Source: Meiothermus sp.
Lineage (GTDB): Bacteria > Deinococcota > Deinococci > Deinococcales > Thermaceae
NCBI RefSeq assembly: GCF_026004115.1
Contig: NZ_BPIM01000001.1
Span: 2,770,501 to 2,834,500, forward strand
DNA length: 64,000 nucleotides
Reading direction: 5' to 3'
Shown here: positions 9,853 to 18,405 of the stretch, piece after piece
Layout of the letters: the number at the start of each line of letters is the position of its first letter
Position numbering within the stretch: position 1 is the first letter of the stretch
The notes under the pieces: model-generated
Database searches by the model: none
The model's input: the letters and a program-made list of their open reading frames with translations, nothing else
Told to the model about the DNA's origin: nothing
Made by a program: the position numbers and the translations under genes

Positions 9853-10986
9853 ATGGACGTTTTGAGCCGCGCCGCTGCAGGCGAACGACTTTCGGCCAGT
9901 GAACTACGCCAACTCTACGAGCTTCCCCTGCCCGAGGTGGCCGCCGTCGCCCACGAACTTCGGCTTGGGCGCGGCAACCCCCAGGTAGTAACCTACCTGA
10001 TTGACCGCAACATAAACTACACCAACATCTGCAATGTGGCCTGTAACTTTTGCGCATTTTACCGCACCAAACGGCAGGGCGACGCCTATGTGCTTTCCTT
10101 CGAGGAAATCGGGCGCAAGATTGAAGAGCTCATGCAAATTGGGGGGCGGCGCATCCTGATGCAAGGGGGCGTGAACCCCGACCTGCCTTTCGAGTGGTAC
10201 CTGGATTTGCTGCGCTACCTCAAGTCGCACTACCCCGAGGTGCGTATAGACGCCTTCAGCCCGGAGGAAATTCTGGGGCTGGAAAAGATTACCGGCCGCA
10301 ACTGCCGCGAACTACTCATCGAGCTCAAGGCGGCAGGTCTCGATGGTCTGCCGGGTGCAGGCGGCGAGATTCTGGTAGACGAGGTGCGGGCCAAGGCCGC
10401 CCCGGCCCGCATCAAGAGCAGCGACTGGTTTCGCATCCTCGATACCGCCCAGAGCCTTGGCCTGTATACGATTGCAACCATGGTGATTGGGTTTGGCGAG
10501 ACCTATGAGCAGCGCATTGCCCACCTGCTCAAGATTCGCGAGCAGCAGGAAAAGGCCCTGCGCGAATATGGGCAGGGCTTTGCGGCTTTTGCCATGTGGA
10601 CGCTGCAAACCGAGCATACCCGCCTGAAGGGCAAGGCCCCCGGGGCCACCGCCCACGAGTACTTGCAGCAGCTTGCCATTGCCCGCATCGCCCTGGACAA
10701 CATCCCCAACCTGCAAGCCAGTTGGCCCAGCATGGGCTTCAAGGTAGCCCAGGCTGCGCTCTACTACGGGGCCAACGACTTCGGCTCGACCATGCTGGAA
10801 GAAAACGTAGTCAGTGCCGCCGGGGGCCACAACCGCACCCATGCCACCGTCAGGCAGATGGTGCGGCACATTGCCGATGCAGGCTTTACCCCTGCCGAGC
10901 GCGACCCCTTCTACAACATCAAGCAGTACCCGAATGTTGAGGCCATACTAAACGAGAAGCCGCTTGTAACGCTGCCGCTGGCCTAG
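9853..10986 (+). CDS. mqnC: Cyclic dehypoxanthine futalosine synthase
   Basis: Radical SAM enzyme of the futalosine route to menaquinone. It cyclises dehypoxanthine futalosine. The 377 residues carry the cluster motif CNVACNFC (C60, C64, C67) followed by AFYRTK, typical of MqnC/MqnE. Other conserved parts are ILMQGGVNPDLP, DAFSPEEI and MVIGFGET. The ATG follows a -10 box TACAAT (9841-9846) by six bases, so the mRNA is probably leaderless. MqnE has a similar fold, but the length and GGVNPDLP context fit MqnC better. Confidence 0.92.
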   Translation: MDVLSRAAAGERLSASELRQLYELPLPEVAAVAHELRLGRGNPQVVTYLIDRNINYTNICNVACNFCAFYRTKRQGDAYVLSFEEIGRKIEELMQIGGRRILMQGGVNPDLPFEWYLDLLRYLKSHYPEVRIDAFSPEEILGLEKITGRNCRELLIELKAAGLDGLPGAGGEILVDEVRAKAAPARIKSSDWFRILDTAQSLGLYTIATMVIGFGETYEQRIAHLLKIREQQEKALREYGQGFAAFAMWTLQTEHTRLKGKAPGATAHEYLQQLAIARIALDNIPNLQASWPSMGFKVAQAALYYGANDFGSTMLEENVVSAAGGHNRTHATVRQMVRHIADAGFTPAERDPFYNIKQYPNVEAILNEKPLVTLPLA

Positions 10987-12170
10987 TTTCTAAAAACCAC
11001 ATCCTCGCGCTGGAAGTTGCGATAGGCCAGGTACAGGGCCAACCCGGCAAAAACCAGGGTGGAAATCCAGGTTAAGCTCAGCAGCGTGGCGGTCGCCGAG
11101 CCTTTGATAATCGCGTCCAGGGATAACACGACGCCCACGAAAGGCAGGGCAAAGTACCAGTCCTGGAGTTTGATAAAATCGGAAAACTGCAAGAACAGGA
11201 TGGGAATAATCATCACCAGCATCAGGGGGCTCATGTAGCTTTGCGCCTCTTTAAAACTGCGGGCATAAAGGCCCAGCGAGATCATGATGGCAATGACAAG
11301 CAGAGCAAACAACACTGCGGTAACAATCATGGACAAATAGCCCAGCGGGTTCAGGGCCAGGGCGCCGCCCAACTGCGCCGCGTTCTCGCCGTTTTGCACC
11401 GCCTGAAGCTGTGTAGCGAAAAGGTTGCGAAGTACGCCCCCACCCAGCAAAAGCCCGGTAATGGCGGCAAGGGTGGAGAGGAGCGACATCACAAATACCG
11501 CCAGTCCCTTGCCCAAGAGAATCTGAACCAGGGGCACGGGAGCCGCCAGGAGGGCCTCGAGGGTACCCTTCTCCTTCTCGCCTGCCGTGGCATCTACCGC
11601 CACCGGCATACCGCCTGTCTGTATAAAAACCACCAGGAAGTACGGAATCAGAAACGCGAACAACCCAGCGGCCCGCTCCTGCTCGCGCGAGGCGTCTTTG
11701 GTCTCTAATCTAAAGGGCTCCAGAATGTCTGTGCCAATGCCCCTGTTTTTCAGCTCTTGGGCCACCAACCGATCTTTATAAGCACGCAGCGCCCCCTGAA
11801 TCTTCTCTACGACCAAAGCACTTTGAGTCGCCCCACCCGAAAGCCTGCCATAAAGGGTGTATTTGCCGTTCTCGAAGACCAGCGCCGCCTGCACCGCGCG
11901 GTTCTGTACAGCTTCCTGGGGGTTGGCAATCTCGACGGGTTCCACTCGAGCCTTCTTGAGTTCGTCCAGCACTTCCACCGGAACCCCCACCACCCCAACT
12001 TTCTGCACGCTTTCCTGGGTTTGCCGGGCCGCATTGCCAAACAAAAGAATAGGGCCAAACATCAGCAAGGGCATGATCAGAATGGGAAGAACCAGTGTGG
12101 TAAACAGTACCCGGCGCTCACGCACCACACTCAAAAGCTCTTTTCGGGCAATTATAAGAATTTCGTTCAT
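10983..12170 (-). CDS. ABC-2 type transporter permease (NatB-like)
   Basis: Permease of an ABC exporter, 395 residues. It has one N-terminal membrane helix (about 20-45), a large outside domain to about 180, then five or more helices. The segment DATAGEKEKGTLEALLAAP matches the E-x-GT signature of the NatB/CcmB-like ABC-2 families. It is the last gene of a four-gene minus-strand operon and follows its likely ATPase partner by 18 bases. NatAB pumps export sodium, but the substrate here is unproven. Confidence 0.88.
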   Translation of the reverse strand: MNEILIIARKELLSVVRERRVLFTTLVLPILIMPLLMFGPILLFGNAARQTQESVQKVGVVGVPVEVLDELKKARVEPVEIANPQEAVQNRAVQAALVFENGKYTLYGRLSGGATQSALVVEKIQGALRAYKDRLVAQELKNRGIGTDILEPFRLETKDASREQERAAGLFAFLIPYFLVVFIQTGGMPVAVDATAGEKEKGTLEALLAAPVPLVQILLGKGLAVFVMSLLSTLAAITGLLLGGGVLRNLFATQLQAVQNGENAAQLGGALALNPLGYLSMIVTAVLFALLVIAIMISLGLYARSFKEAQSYMSPLMLVMIIPILFLQFSDFIKLQDWYFALPFVGVVLSLDAIIKGSATATLLSLTWISTLVFAGLALYLAYRNFQREDVVFRN

Positions 12171-12188
12171 CTTTAGTGCCAGAGCGTT

Positions 12189-12911
12189 TCAAGCAGCCTC
12201 TTCCAAACGCCGGATAAAGGCCCGCTCGAGGTTCCCCGAGCCCAGTTCCAGAGCTTCTTGCAAACGACCTTCGTACACCAGCAAGCCCTTGTTGATAAAA
12301 CCCACCCGGTCGCAGACCTCCTCGGCCTCGCTCATCACGTGGGTGGAATAGATCAGGGTTTTGCCCAGTTCGGCATACCGCCGCACGAAATCCAGCAAGG
12401 CCCGCCGCGCAAATACGTCGAGCCCGGCAGTGCCCTCGTCCAGGAGCAAAACCTGCGGCTGGTGCAGGATGGCCCGGGCTATCACGATTTTTTGTTGCAT
12501 GCCGGTAGACATATCCTTCACCTGTTTGCTCAGCACGGCCTGCTCGATGTGCAGCAGCTCGGCGGCCCAGGCAATACGTTCTTTGAGCCCGGGCCCCCAC
12601 AGATCGTAGAAACTACCAAAAAAATCCAGCACCTCGTAGCCGGTGAGCTTGTCGTAGACTTTCATGCCGCCATTCACAATGCCCAGGTTGCGGCGCACCG
12701 CAAGGGAGTCGCGTGTTATATCAAAACCAGCCACCTTGGCGCTACCGCTGGTGGGTTTAAGCAAAGTGGCCAGGATGCGCAGGGTGGTGGTTTTGCCCGC
12801 CCCGTTGGGGCCCAGCAAGCCATAGACCTCGCCAGGCTGTACCACAAACGAGATGCCCTTTATGGCATGTAGCTTCCGGTAGACTTTTTGCAGGTTGTCC
12901 ACTTCAATCAT
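12189..12911 (-). CDS. ABC transporter ATP-binding protein (NatA-like)
   Basis: ATPase of an ABC exporter, 240 residues. Walker A is GPNGAGKTT, the signature is STGMQQK and Walker B is LLLDEGTAGLD. The signature and the position next to the NatB-like permease support pairing with that gene. The start MIEVDNLQKVY at 12911 follows GGAGGC. A longer in-frame reading to 13025 overlaps the upstream permease gene and is rejected. Walker B has Gly where most family members have Pro (DEGT for DEPT). Confidence 0.9.
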   Translation of the reverse strand: MIEVDNLQKVYRKLHAIKGISFVVQPGEVYGLLGPNGAGKTTTLRILATLLKPTSGSAKVAGFDITRDSLAVRRNLGIVNGGMKVYDKLTGYEVLDFFGSFYDLWGPGLKERIAWAAELLHIEQAVLSKQVKDMSTGMQQKIVIARAILHQPQVLLLDEGTAGLDVFARRALLDFVRRYAELGKTLIYSTHVMSEAEEVCDRVGFINKGLLVYEGRLQEALELGSGNLERAFIRRLEEAA

Positions 12912-12961
12912 GCTGCCTCCAATATATTCGTGACCTGGGCAATCCCCTCGCAAAAACCGGC

Positions 12962-13789
12962 TTAACCGGTTCGCTTGAGCTTGCCGGTGCGTTTGGCCCA
13001 CATCTCGGCGGTATGAAACACCCACAGGCCCAGTGGAATGAGCACTATCCCCATCAAGAGCAGAACCCCCAACTCGGGCAGGACCGAAGAGAGCGGCGCC
13101 CCCACCAGTTTATCCGGGGTGGAGTCGGGGTGGTTAATGCCCATCAGTTTGCGGCAGGCCTCGAGGGCATAGGTCGCGGGGCTCAGGTAGGCCAGCGGCT
13201 GCACCCAGGAAGGCAGTACGCTCACCGGATAGTAGATGCCCGAGACCAACAGCAAAATGCCCTGGAAGATGTTGGTGGCCTGGGCGCCGTTTTCCGGCGA
13301 CATCACCGGCAGAATGGCGGCCATCAGCCCCAGGCCCATAAAGGCCAGGCTGGCTACCAGCAAGACCACCAGCACACCCAGCAGGTTGGCCCCGTTCACC
13401 GAGACCTGAATAAAAAGCACCAGCCCCACCAGAATCACGATGGTGCGAAACACGCTGAAGATGATGGCAAAGAGCGAGACCCCCGAGAGGTGCACGAGCC
13501 TCGAGACCGGGGCCATGAAGGTGTACTCGAGGGTGCCCTCCCAGCGCTCGTAGCTGATGGAGTTGGCAATCTCGTTGTACATGGCCGACAAAAACGACCA
13601 CAAGAGCACCCCCAACAATAGCGTCAGGGTCAGGCGAAAGTCGTCCTGGGCCTTGCCGATCAGGGCAATGGTGGCCGAGTTGACGATGGCATAAAACACA
13701 AACACCGCCACCCAGCTCATATAGCGCCGGGTCAGGTGCCAGTCGCGGAAGACAAAAGCCCACATGGGGCGCAGGTATCGTTCAAGCAT
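12962..13789 (-). CDS. ABC-2 type transporter permease
   Basis: Integral membrane protein of 275 residues with about six helices. It is of the compact ABC-2 (drug or polysaccharide export) type. The segment SISYERWEGTLEYTFMAPVS carries the conserved EGT element between helices 2 and 3. AAAGGAA precedes the ATG. It lies between two ATPase genes. By order it pairs with the upstream ATPase (13835-14662), leaving the other pair downstream. Confidence 0.88.
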   Translation of the reverse strand: MLERYLRPMWAFVFRDWHLTRRYMSWVAVFVFYAIVNSATIALIGKAQDDFRLTLTLLLGVLLWSFLSAMYNEIANSISYERWEGTLEYTFMAPVSRLVHLSGVSLFAIIFSVFRTIVILVGLVLFIQVSVNGANLLGVLVVLLVASLAFMGLGLMAAILPVMSPENGAQATNIFQGILLLVSGIYYPVSVLPSWVQPLAYLSPATYALEACRKLMGINHPDSTPDKLVGAPLSSVLPELGVLLLMGIVLIPLGLWVFHTAEMWAKRTGKLKRTG

Positions 13790-13834
13790 AGCAGTTCCTT
13801 TCTGGGCGATCCGTTGTCGAAAAAAATGCTTTGG

Positions 13835-14662
13835 CTACCGAGTATCGGCATCTTCATCTAGTTCCTCGCCGGTCAGGGCGATGAAGGCTTCTTCCAGGTC
13901 GGGTGTACCCGCCTGGCGTTTGAGTTCTGCAGCAGTGCCCTCGGCCACCAGCCGCCCGTGGGCCAGGAAACCAATACGGTGCGCAAGCCGCTCGGCCTCG
14001 GCCATATCGTGGGTGGTGAGCAGGATGGTGGTGCCTTCGCGGGCGCGGAGGTCTTCCAGGAAGGCCTGTACGTCGCGGCGGCTCTTGGGGTCGAGGCCGG
14101 TGGTAGGCTCGTCTAAGAGCAGGAGCGGTGGGTTGATGAGGAGGGCCCGGGCGATGGAAATCTTCTGCTGCATGCCCCGGCTCATCTCCTCGATGGGGTC
14201 GCTGAAGCGGCGGGACTCGAGCCCGAGTTGCTCAAGAATCTGCATAGCCCGTTTTTCAGCCTGGCGGGGCTCGAGGCCATAGAGCTGTGCGGCATAAAGC
14301 AGATTTTCCCGGGGCGAGAGCTTCTTGTAGAAGGCCGCATCCACACTCACCCGCCCCATCTTGCGGCGCAGCCTGGCCTCATCTTCTGGCAGTTGGTAGC
14401 CCAGCATCCGCACCGTGCCGCCATCGGCGGTAAGCAGAGTGGAGAGGATGCGTATCAGGGTGGACTTACCCGAGCCGTTGGGGCCCAGAAGGCCATAGGT
14501 TTCCCCCTCCTGCACGTAAAAAGAAACCCCCTTGAGGGCCCATTCTTCTTTAATGGAGCCCCGCAGTCCGTCGCGTTTGCGAAAGACTTTTTTCAGATTG
14601 GAAACCTCGATGGCGAGTTGGGTTTGGGCGGTATTCAGGGTTAGCATAGTCGGTTCAACCAT
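13835..14662 (-). CDS. ABC transporter ATP-binding protein
   Basis: First gene of the ABC export operon, 275 residues from the chosen ATG. Walker A is GPNGSGKST, the signature is SRGMQQK, Walker B is LLLDEPTTGLD and the switch is TTHDM. The ATG at 14662 lies six bases after TACAAC, a weak -10 box. An internal ATG at 14647 is equally possible, and neither has a ribosome site. The clustering of two complete ATPase/permease sets suggests either two exporters or one heteromeric exporter. Confidence 0.9.
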   Translation of the reverse strand: MVEPTMLTLNTAQTQLAIEVSNLKKVFRKRDGLRGSIKEEWALKGVSFYVQEGETYGLLGPNGSGKSTLIRILSTLLTADGGTVRMLGYQLPEDEARLRRKMGRVSVDAAFYKKLSPRENLLYAAQLYGLEPRQAEKRAMQILEQLGLESRRFSDPIEEMSRGMQQKISIARALLINPPLLLLDEPTTGLDPKSRRDVQAFLEDLRAREGTTILLTTHDMAEAERLAHRIGFLAHGRLVAEGTAAELKRQAGTPDLEEAFIALTGEELDEDADTR

Positions 14663-14705
14663 AAACAAGTTGTAGGGCTTAGGGCCGCATGGACTGGCCA
14701 AGTAT

Positions 14706-14900
14706 TTGCATTACCCCTCCAAACACATCGGCGGCCCGGAGGCCGCCGATATAAACGCCTTTGGCGTTATGAATGCGGGTCGGGTTGGGGTCAGCGCCTC
14801 AGGCGCGGAACCAGGTCATAAGAACAATACGGTCGTTCATGGCACACCTACCAAAGCCAAGTGTACGCGCAAGCCGTGCGGGTTAGCAAGGGCTCTTAGC
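14706..14900 (+). pseudogene. Possible TnpB/OrfB C-terminal relic
   Basis: The plus-strand translation reads PEAADINAFGVMNAGRVG, then VSASGAEPGHKN. This resembles the end of IS200/IS605 TnpB proteins, where the third RuvC motif D-x-N-A-A is followed by N-I and a short glycine-rich tail. There is no upstream TnpB body, no CxxC finger and no matching start, so at best this is a leftover end. The resemblance is from memory of the family only and could be chance. Confidence 0.3.
14727..14806. repeat. Three consecutive perfect hairpins
   Basis: ATCGGCGGCC, CGGA, GGCCGCCGAT (14727-14750) is a 10-bp stem. AACGCC, TTT, GGCGTT (14754-14768) is a 6-bp stem. GCGCC, TCA, GGCGC (14794-14806) is a 5-bp stem. 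They lie between two minus-strand genes, with no T-run on either strand. They overlap the possible TnpB relic, where an omega RNA would also be structured. Confidence 0.7.
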
Positions 14901-14911
14901 ACAGAGAACTT

Positions 14912-16048
14912 TCAGACGATGTTTTTCTCCGCCAGCTTTCGGGTCTGGGCAAAACGCTCGTAGCGAAGTGGGTTTATGTCCAGGCTATGCGCTCGTCCAT
15001 CGGCAATTTCCTCGGCCATCAGTCGGCCTACCATGGCGGCCTGCTGCACGCCGTGACCGGAGAAGCCGCAGGCATTGACCCAGCCCTCTACCCCCGGCAT
15101 CCGGCCCAGAATGGGGTTGTGGTCGGGGGTAACCTCGTAGTAGCCCCACCAACTGGCTTTTTGATCGAGCTGGAGCCGCTCCAGCCAGGGAAAGCGGGCC
15201 AGGCCGACTTCCAAGGTGGGCTCGAGCCAGCTCCAGTCCATGCCAAGACGGAAGCCCACATCTTCAAGATTGCTGCGGCCAAAAATCAGCCGGTCGTGCT
15301 CGGGGCGGAACCAGAAACCGCTCGAGAGGTCTATGGTCAGGGGATGCCAATTGGGGTACGGAATAGTAGCCGTACAAAAAACCATACGCCGTGCCGGTTC
15401 CACAGGGATAGACAACCCCGCCCGGCGCCCCACCTCGCCCGCCCAGGCACCGGCTGCATTAAGCATAAACGAGGTCTGGAAGGAACCCCTGGAGGTCTTG
15501 ACCCTCCACGCAAGGTCCACCGGCGCTGCGGCCAGGAACTCGGTTTCGGTGTGTACCTCTGCACCCAGTTCGCGGGCGCGGCGCAGATACTCCATGCAGA
15601 TACCATGCGGGTCTACGATGCCGTCGGCAGGGCCAAAGGTGATCCCCAGGATGGGCTCCAGGCCCTCCGCCGTGGGCAGAAAGTCGAACCACTCCCGGGC
15701 TCCCTCTAAGCCCCGCACCTCCACCGGCACGCCCAGGCTTTGCTGAAGCTCAACGCCCTTCATATGGGAGTTCCACTGGCTATCGGGCACCAAAAACAGA
15801 TAACCGATGGCCCGGTAGGCCGCTTCGGGCATGGCCCGGTATTCCTGGATGGAGCGCCAGGAGAGCAGGATGTTGGTGGCCTCGGTAAACTGTACCCGCA
15901 CCCCTGCTGCACTTTTGCCTGTGGAGCCCATGGCTGGCGCGGGCGCCTGCTCGAGCACCCCCACCTTCAAACCCCGCTCGGCCAGACGGTAAGCGCAGGC
16001 CGCTCCGATAATGCCCGCCCCCACCACCACCACGTCGTAGTGAATCAT
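14912..16048 (-). CDS. FAD-dependent amine oxidase (DAO family)
   Basis: Flavoprotein oxidoreductase of 378 residues in the D-amino-acid oxidase, sarcosine and glycine oxidase superfamily. The N-terminus has the FAD dinucleotide motif VVVGAGIIGAACAYRLAERG. The C-terminus has the family segment GFSGHGVQQAAMVGRLMAE. GKSAAGVRVQF contacts the flavin in relatives. The substrate cannot be read from the sequence. A -10 box TAAAGT (16056-16061, minus strand) lies seven bases from the ATG. Given the glycine genes nearby, a glycine or N-methyl amine substrate is possible, but this is inference. Confidence 0.87.
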   Translation of the reverse strand: MIHYDVVVVGAGIIGAACAYRLAERGLKVGVLEQAPAPAMGSTGKSAAGVRVQFTEATNILLSWRSIQEYRAMPEAAYRAIGYLFLVPDSQWNSHMKGVELQQSLGVPVEVRGLEGAREWFDFLPTAEGLEPILGITFGPADGIVDPHGICMEYLRRARELGAEVHTETEFLAAAPVDLAWRVKTSRGSFQTSFMLNAAGAWAGEVGRRAGLSIPVEPARRMVFCTATIPYPNWHPLTIDLSSGFWFRPEHDRLIFGRSNLEDVGFRLGMDWSWLEPTLEVGLARFPWLERLQLDQKASWWGYYEVTPDHNPILGRMPGVEGWVNACGFSGHGVQQAAMVGRLMAEEIADGRAHSLDINPLRYERFAQTRKLAEKNIV

Positions 16049-16113
16049 TGGGCCTACTTTAGCGCAACGGGCGGTTTTGCGCCAAAAAGCGAGGGGGCAG
16101 CGCTTGGCGCGGG

Positions 16114-17706
16114 CTAAGCGCTTGCCAGGGGACGGTGCAGGTCAAGAGACAGCGAAGCCAAGCGGGTAATGCTCTGGTCGAGCTCATCCAGCACAATCAG
16201 CAGATCGAGGTGCGCGAGGGTAGTCGCCCGGCTTTCGATGCGCCCTGTTTCCAGGCGGCGCAGATGGGAGCGGCGCAACTCGAGCAAAAGGCTTTCCAGA
16301 TGCATGCGCTCGGCAATAACCTGCGCTGCCAGGGCCTCGTTGCGGGTGGCCAGGGCTGCCAGGGAGAGGCGCAGCCGCTCCAGCACTTTCCCGGCGGCGT
16401 CGGCCAGCTCGGTGCGGCCCTCCTCGGAGAACTCGAGGTTCTGGGCGTAGAGCTTGTCCTGCTTGCGCAACATCCGCCGCACCTGATCGCCCATGTGCTC
16501 AATCTCGCTGGCCGCCATCATGAGCATCAAGGGCGAGTCGCCAGGGTGTCGGGCCGAAAGGTCGCTCAGGTAGAGCACAATCGCACGGGCCAACTGGTCT
16601 ACCTTTTCCTCGCGCCGGGCCACGTCGGCAGCATCGCCATTGCCACGGGCCAGGATTTTCACCGTCTCGGTGAGCATCTCCGAGAGCTGGTCGCCAATAC
16701 GGCCCACCTCGCGCAAAGCCAGGCTGGAGGCCAGCTCGCGCGACTTCAGGGCTTCCTCGGAGATGTACTTGGGGCTGATGTGGTACTCTGCGTCGGGGAT
16801 CGCCCGGCGCATGAGACGCTCGAGGGGACGCACCAACGGCAAGACCAGGAGTGAGGCCAGCATGTGATAAAGCAGATGCCCCTGGGCCACCGCTGCCGAG
16901 GGGCCAAGCCCTACCTGCCGGGCAAGCTCGGTGCTGAAGCGGACAAAGGCCGGTAGAAACAGCACAAACGGTATGGAAAGCAGGATTTTCCAGCCCAGGT
17001 GGGCGGCTGCAATCCGGCGGGCAGTGGGCGTGCTATTCCAGGTTGTCAGGAGCAGAATCATCCCCGACCCGGCGCCACCCCCCAGGGTCAGCAGCAAGGC
17101 TGCCGAGGGGCTCAGGGCACTCGAGGCTGCCAGAGCCAGGGCCAGGGCCGCTACTGCATTGGCTGAACCCAGCAGCGAGGCCAGGGCAAAACCCAGCAAC
17201 CACAAGCCAAGCGACGAAGATTCCAGGTTTTCACGAATCAGGCCAAAAAGCTCGGACTCGGTGAGGGGTAAAAGCCCCTGTACCATCAGGGAAATACCCA
17301 ATAGCAGCATCCCTAGCCCCAAAACCGCTTCGCCCCAGACCTGGGTTCGCTTGTACAACGAGACCAAAAAACCCAGCCCCACAATGGGCAGGGCCATCGC
17401 GCTGATGGGGGTCGCGGCCAAAAGCAGGGCCACCGTAGCCCCTCCTTTGGCCGCCAGACCCAGCACCAACGCCGAACCAAAGCTGGCAATGCCCGACTCA
17501 GCCAGCCCAATGGCGGTCAGGCTCAGGGCCGTGCTGTTAAGGGTCAGGGCACCCACCAGGGTTCCGGCCAGCCAGGCCCGCCTCGAGCGTGCCGTAGCCC
17601 AGGTCAAGACCCGCCGGGCGGGCCCGCCCACCACCACCGCCAGGGCCTGGGAAAGGAACGACAGGCCCTTCACCAACAACGCTAGACCACCCAGGGCTTC
17701 TAACAC
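16114..17706 (-). CDS. Na/Pi cotransporter family protein with PhoU-like domain
   Basis: Sodium/phosphate symporter of the NptA/YjbB type, about 530 residues. The first 320 or so residues hold two halves of membrane helices with the internal repeat typical of the family (GTLVGALTLNSTALSLTAIG and the later SANAVAALALAL). The rest is a helical PhoU-like domain. The GTG at 17706 is preferred, since GGGGAA precedes it and a -10 box TATACT (17739-17744, minus strand) would lie inside any longer version. A TTG at 17751 extends the frame. Confidence 0.87.
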   Translation of the reverse strand: MLEALGGLALLVKGLSFLSQALAVVVGGPARRVLTWATARSRRAWLAGTLVGALTLNSTALSLTAIGLAESGIASFGSALVLGLAAKGGATVALLLAATPISAMALPIVGLGFLVSLYKRTQVWGEAVLGLGMLLLGISLMVQGLLPLTESELFGLIRENLESSSLGLWLLGFALASLLGSANAVAALALALAASSALSPSAALLLTLGGGAGSGMILLLTTWNSTPTARRIAAAHLGWKILLSIPFVLFLPAFVRFSTELARQVGLGPSAAVAQGHLLYHMLASLLVLPLVRPLERLMRRAIPDAEYHISPKYISEEALKSRELASSLALREVGRIGDQLSEMLTETVKILARGNGDAADVARREEKVDQLARAIVLYLSDLSARHPGDSPLMLMMAASEIEHMGDQVRRMLRKQDKLYAQNLEFSEEGRTELADAAGKVLERLRLSLAALATRNEALAAQVIAERMHLESLLLELRRSHLRRLETGRIESRATTLAHLDLLIVLDELDQSITRLASLSLDLHRPLASA

Positions 17707-17813
17707 TTGACGTTCCCCTGACCATTCAATCTGCTGGAAGTATAGGCCCAATAACCCCTAAAGTCCAGCAATTTCGACCCCTGGGCAGGGCTGGTGCATA
17801 AAGTAAATCCACG

Positions 17814-17949
17814 CCTTCCTCCCCCAACGGGGGAGGCTAGGTGGGGGCATAACACCCAGCCATCTCGCCTTGCTACGAGCATTTTTGCAACCCCAGGCGT
17901 CTGAAGCACCCCTGGCTGAGGTTTGTGAGGGTTCACGCACCGACCCTGG
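17814..17949. repeat. Second dispersed repeat family, copy A
   Basis: It starts CCTTCCTCCCCCAACGGG and ends ACCGACCCTG. A diverged copy lies at 28526-28662. Shared blocks include CGTCTGAAGC, CCTGGCT, AGGTTTG and TTCAC. It contains no gene and sits close to copy 2 of the first repeat family, as the other copy does to copy 3. Confidence 0.65.
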
Positions 17950-17979
17950 ACCCCTGGGTGGGTCAAAAATGTACGGGTT

Positions 17980-18021
17980 GGCCAGGCTGGCTACAAGTTT
18001 GGCCAGGCTGGCTACAAGTTT
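17980..18021. repeat. Tandem duplication of a 21-bp unit
   Basis: The unit GGCCAGGCTGGCTACAAGTTT occurs twice head to tail with no mismatch. It lies between the two dispersed repeats and does not affect a gene. Confidence 0.85.
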
Positions 18022-18035
18022 GGTAGCCCCCACTC

Positions 18036-18157
18036 ATACCAGATTCGGTTAGTTCGTCACCGAAGGGTGACGAACCCGACCGAAGGGAGTGCTCTAGGAT
18101 TCAAAAAGACAACCTATGGGTTTTTGGTTTTTTGAACTGTCTTTTTGTATCCGGTAT
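18036..18157 (+). repeat. Dispersed two-hairpin repeat, copy 2
   Basis: Starts ATACCAGATTC and ends GTATCCGGTAT. The left hairpin TTCGTCACC/GGTGACGAA and the right arms GGATTCAAAAAGA and TCTTTTTGTATCC are kept. Short form, like copy 1. Confidence 0.85.
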
Positions 18158-18357
18158 CATTCGCTGAATAGCTACTTTCTTGACTCTGTTTTTCGATCCC
18201 AGAACCACCCCTCCATTAGCGGTTGGCCATAGGTTGCGATTTTTTGCTTTGGCCTTTCGCTTTGTGCTTTCGACTCAACTTATAGGTATGGTGCCAGCAA
18301 TAACCCAGTACCCGGTTCATGCGGCAGTCCCAATCTGTCGTGTGGGGCACTTGAATC

Positions 18358-18385
18358 TTGACTTTTTTCTGAGAAGCCGTATGAT
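18358..18385 (+). promoter_or_regulatory. Promoter of the iron-transport operon
   Basis: TTGACT (18358-18363) and TATGAT (18380-18385) are 16 bases apart, about 20 bases before a ribosome site GAGGAGG (18392-18398) and the ATG at 18406. I see no Fur-like operator over it. Confidence 0.6.
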
Positions 18386-18405
18386 TCGGCCGAGGAGGCT
18401 CCAAT

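Noticed and set aside
9573-9902. Arg-rich plus-strand frame between the acidic gene and mqnC
   Set aside because: It overlaps the end of the acidic gene and the start of mqnC in another frame, with no ribosome site.
17707-17751. TTG start of the Na/Pi transporter at 17751
   Set aside because: The likely -10 box TATACT lies inside the extra segment, and GTG 17706 has a ribosome site.
17760-18160. CRISPR array
   Set aside because: Only two direct 21-bp repeats with no spacer and unrelated dispersed elements; no regular repeat-spacer pattern is seen anywhere in the window.
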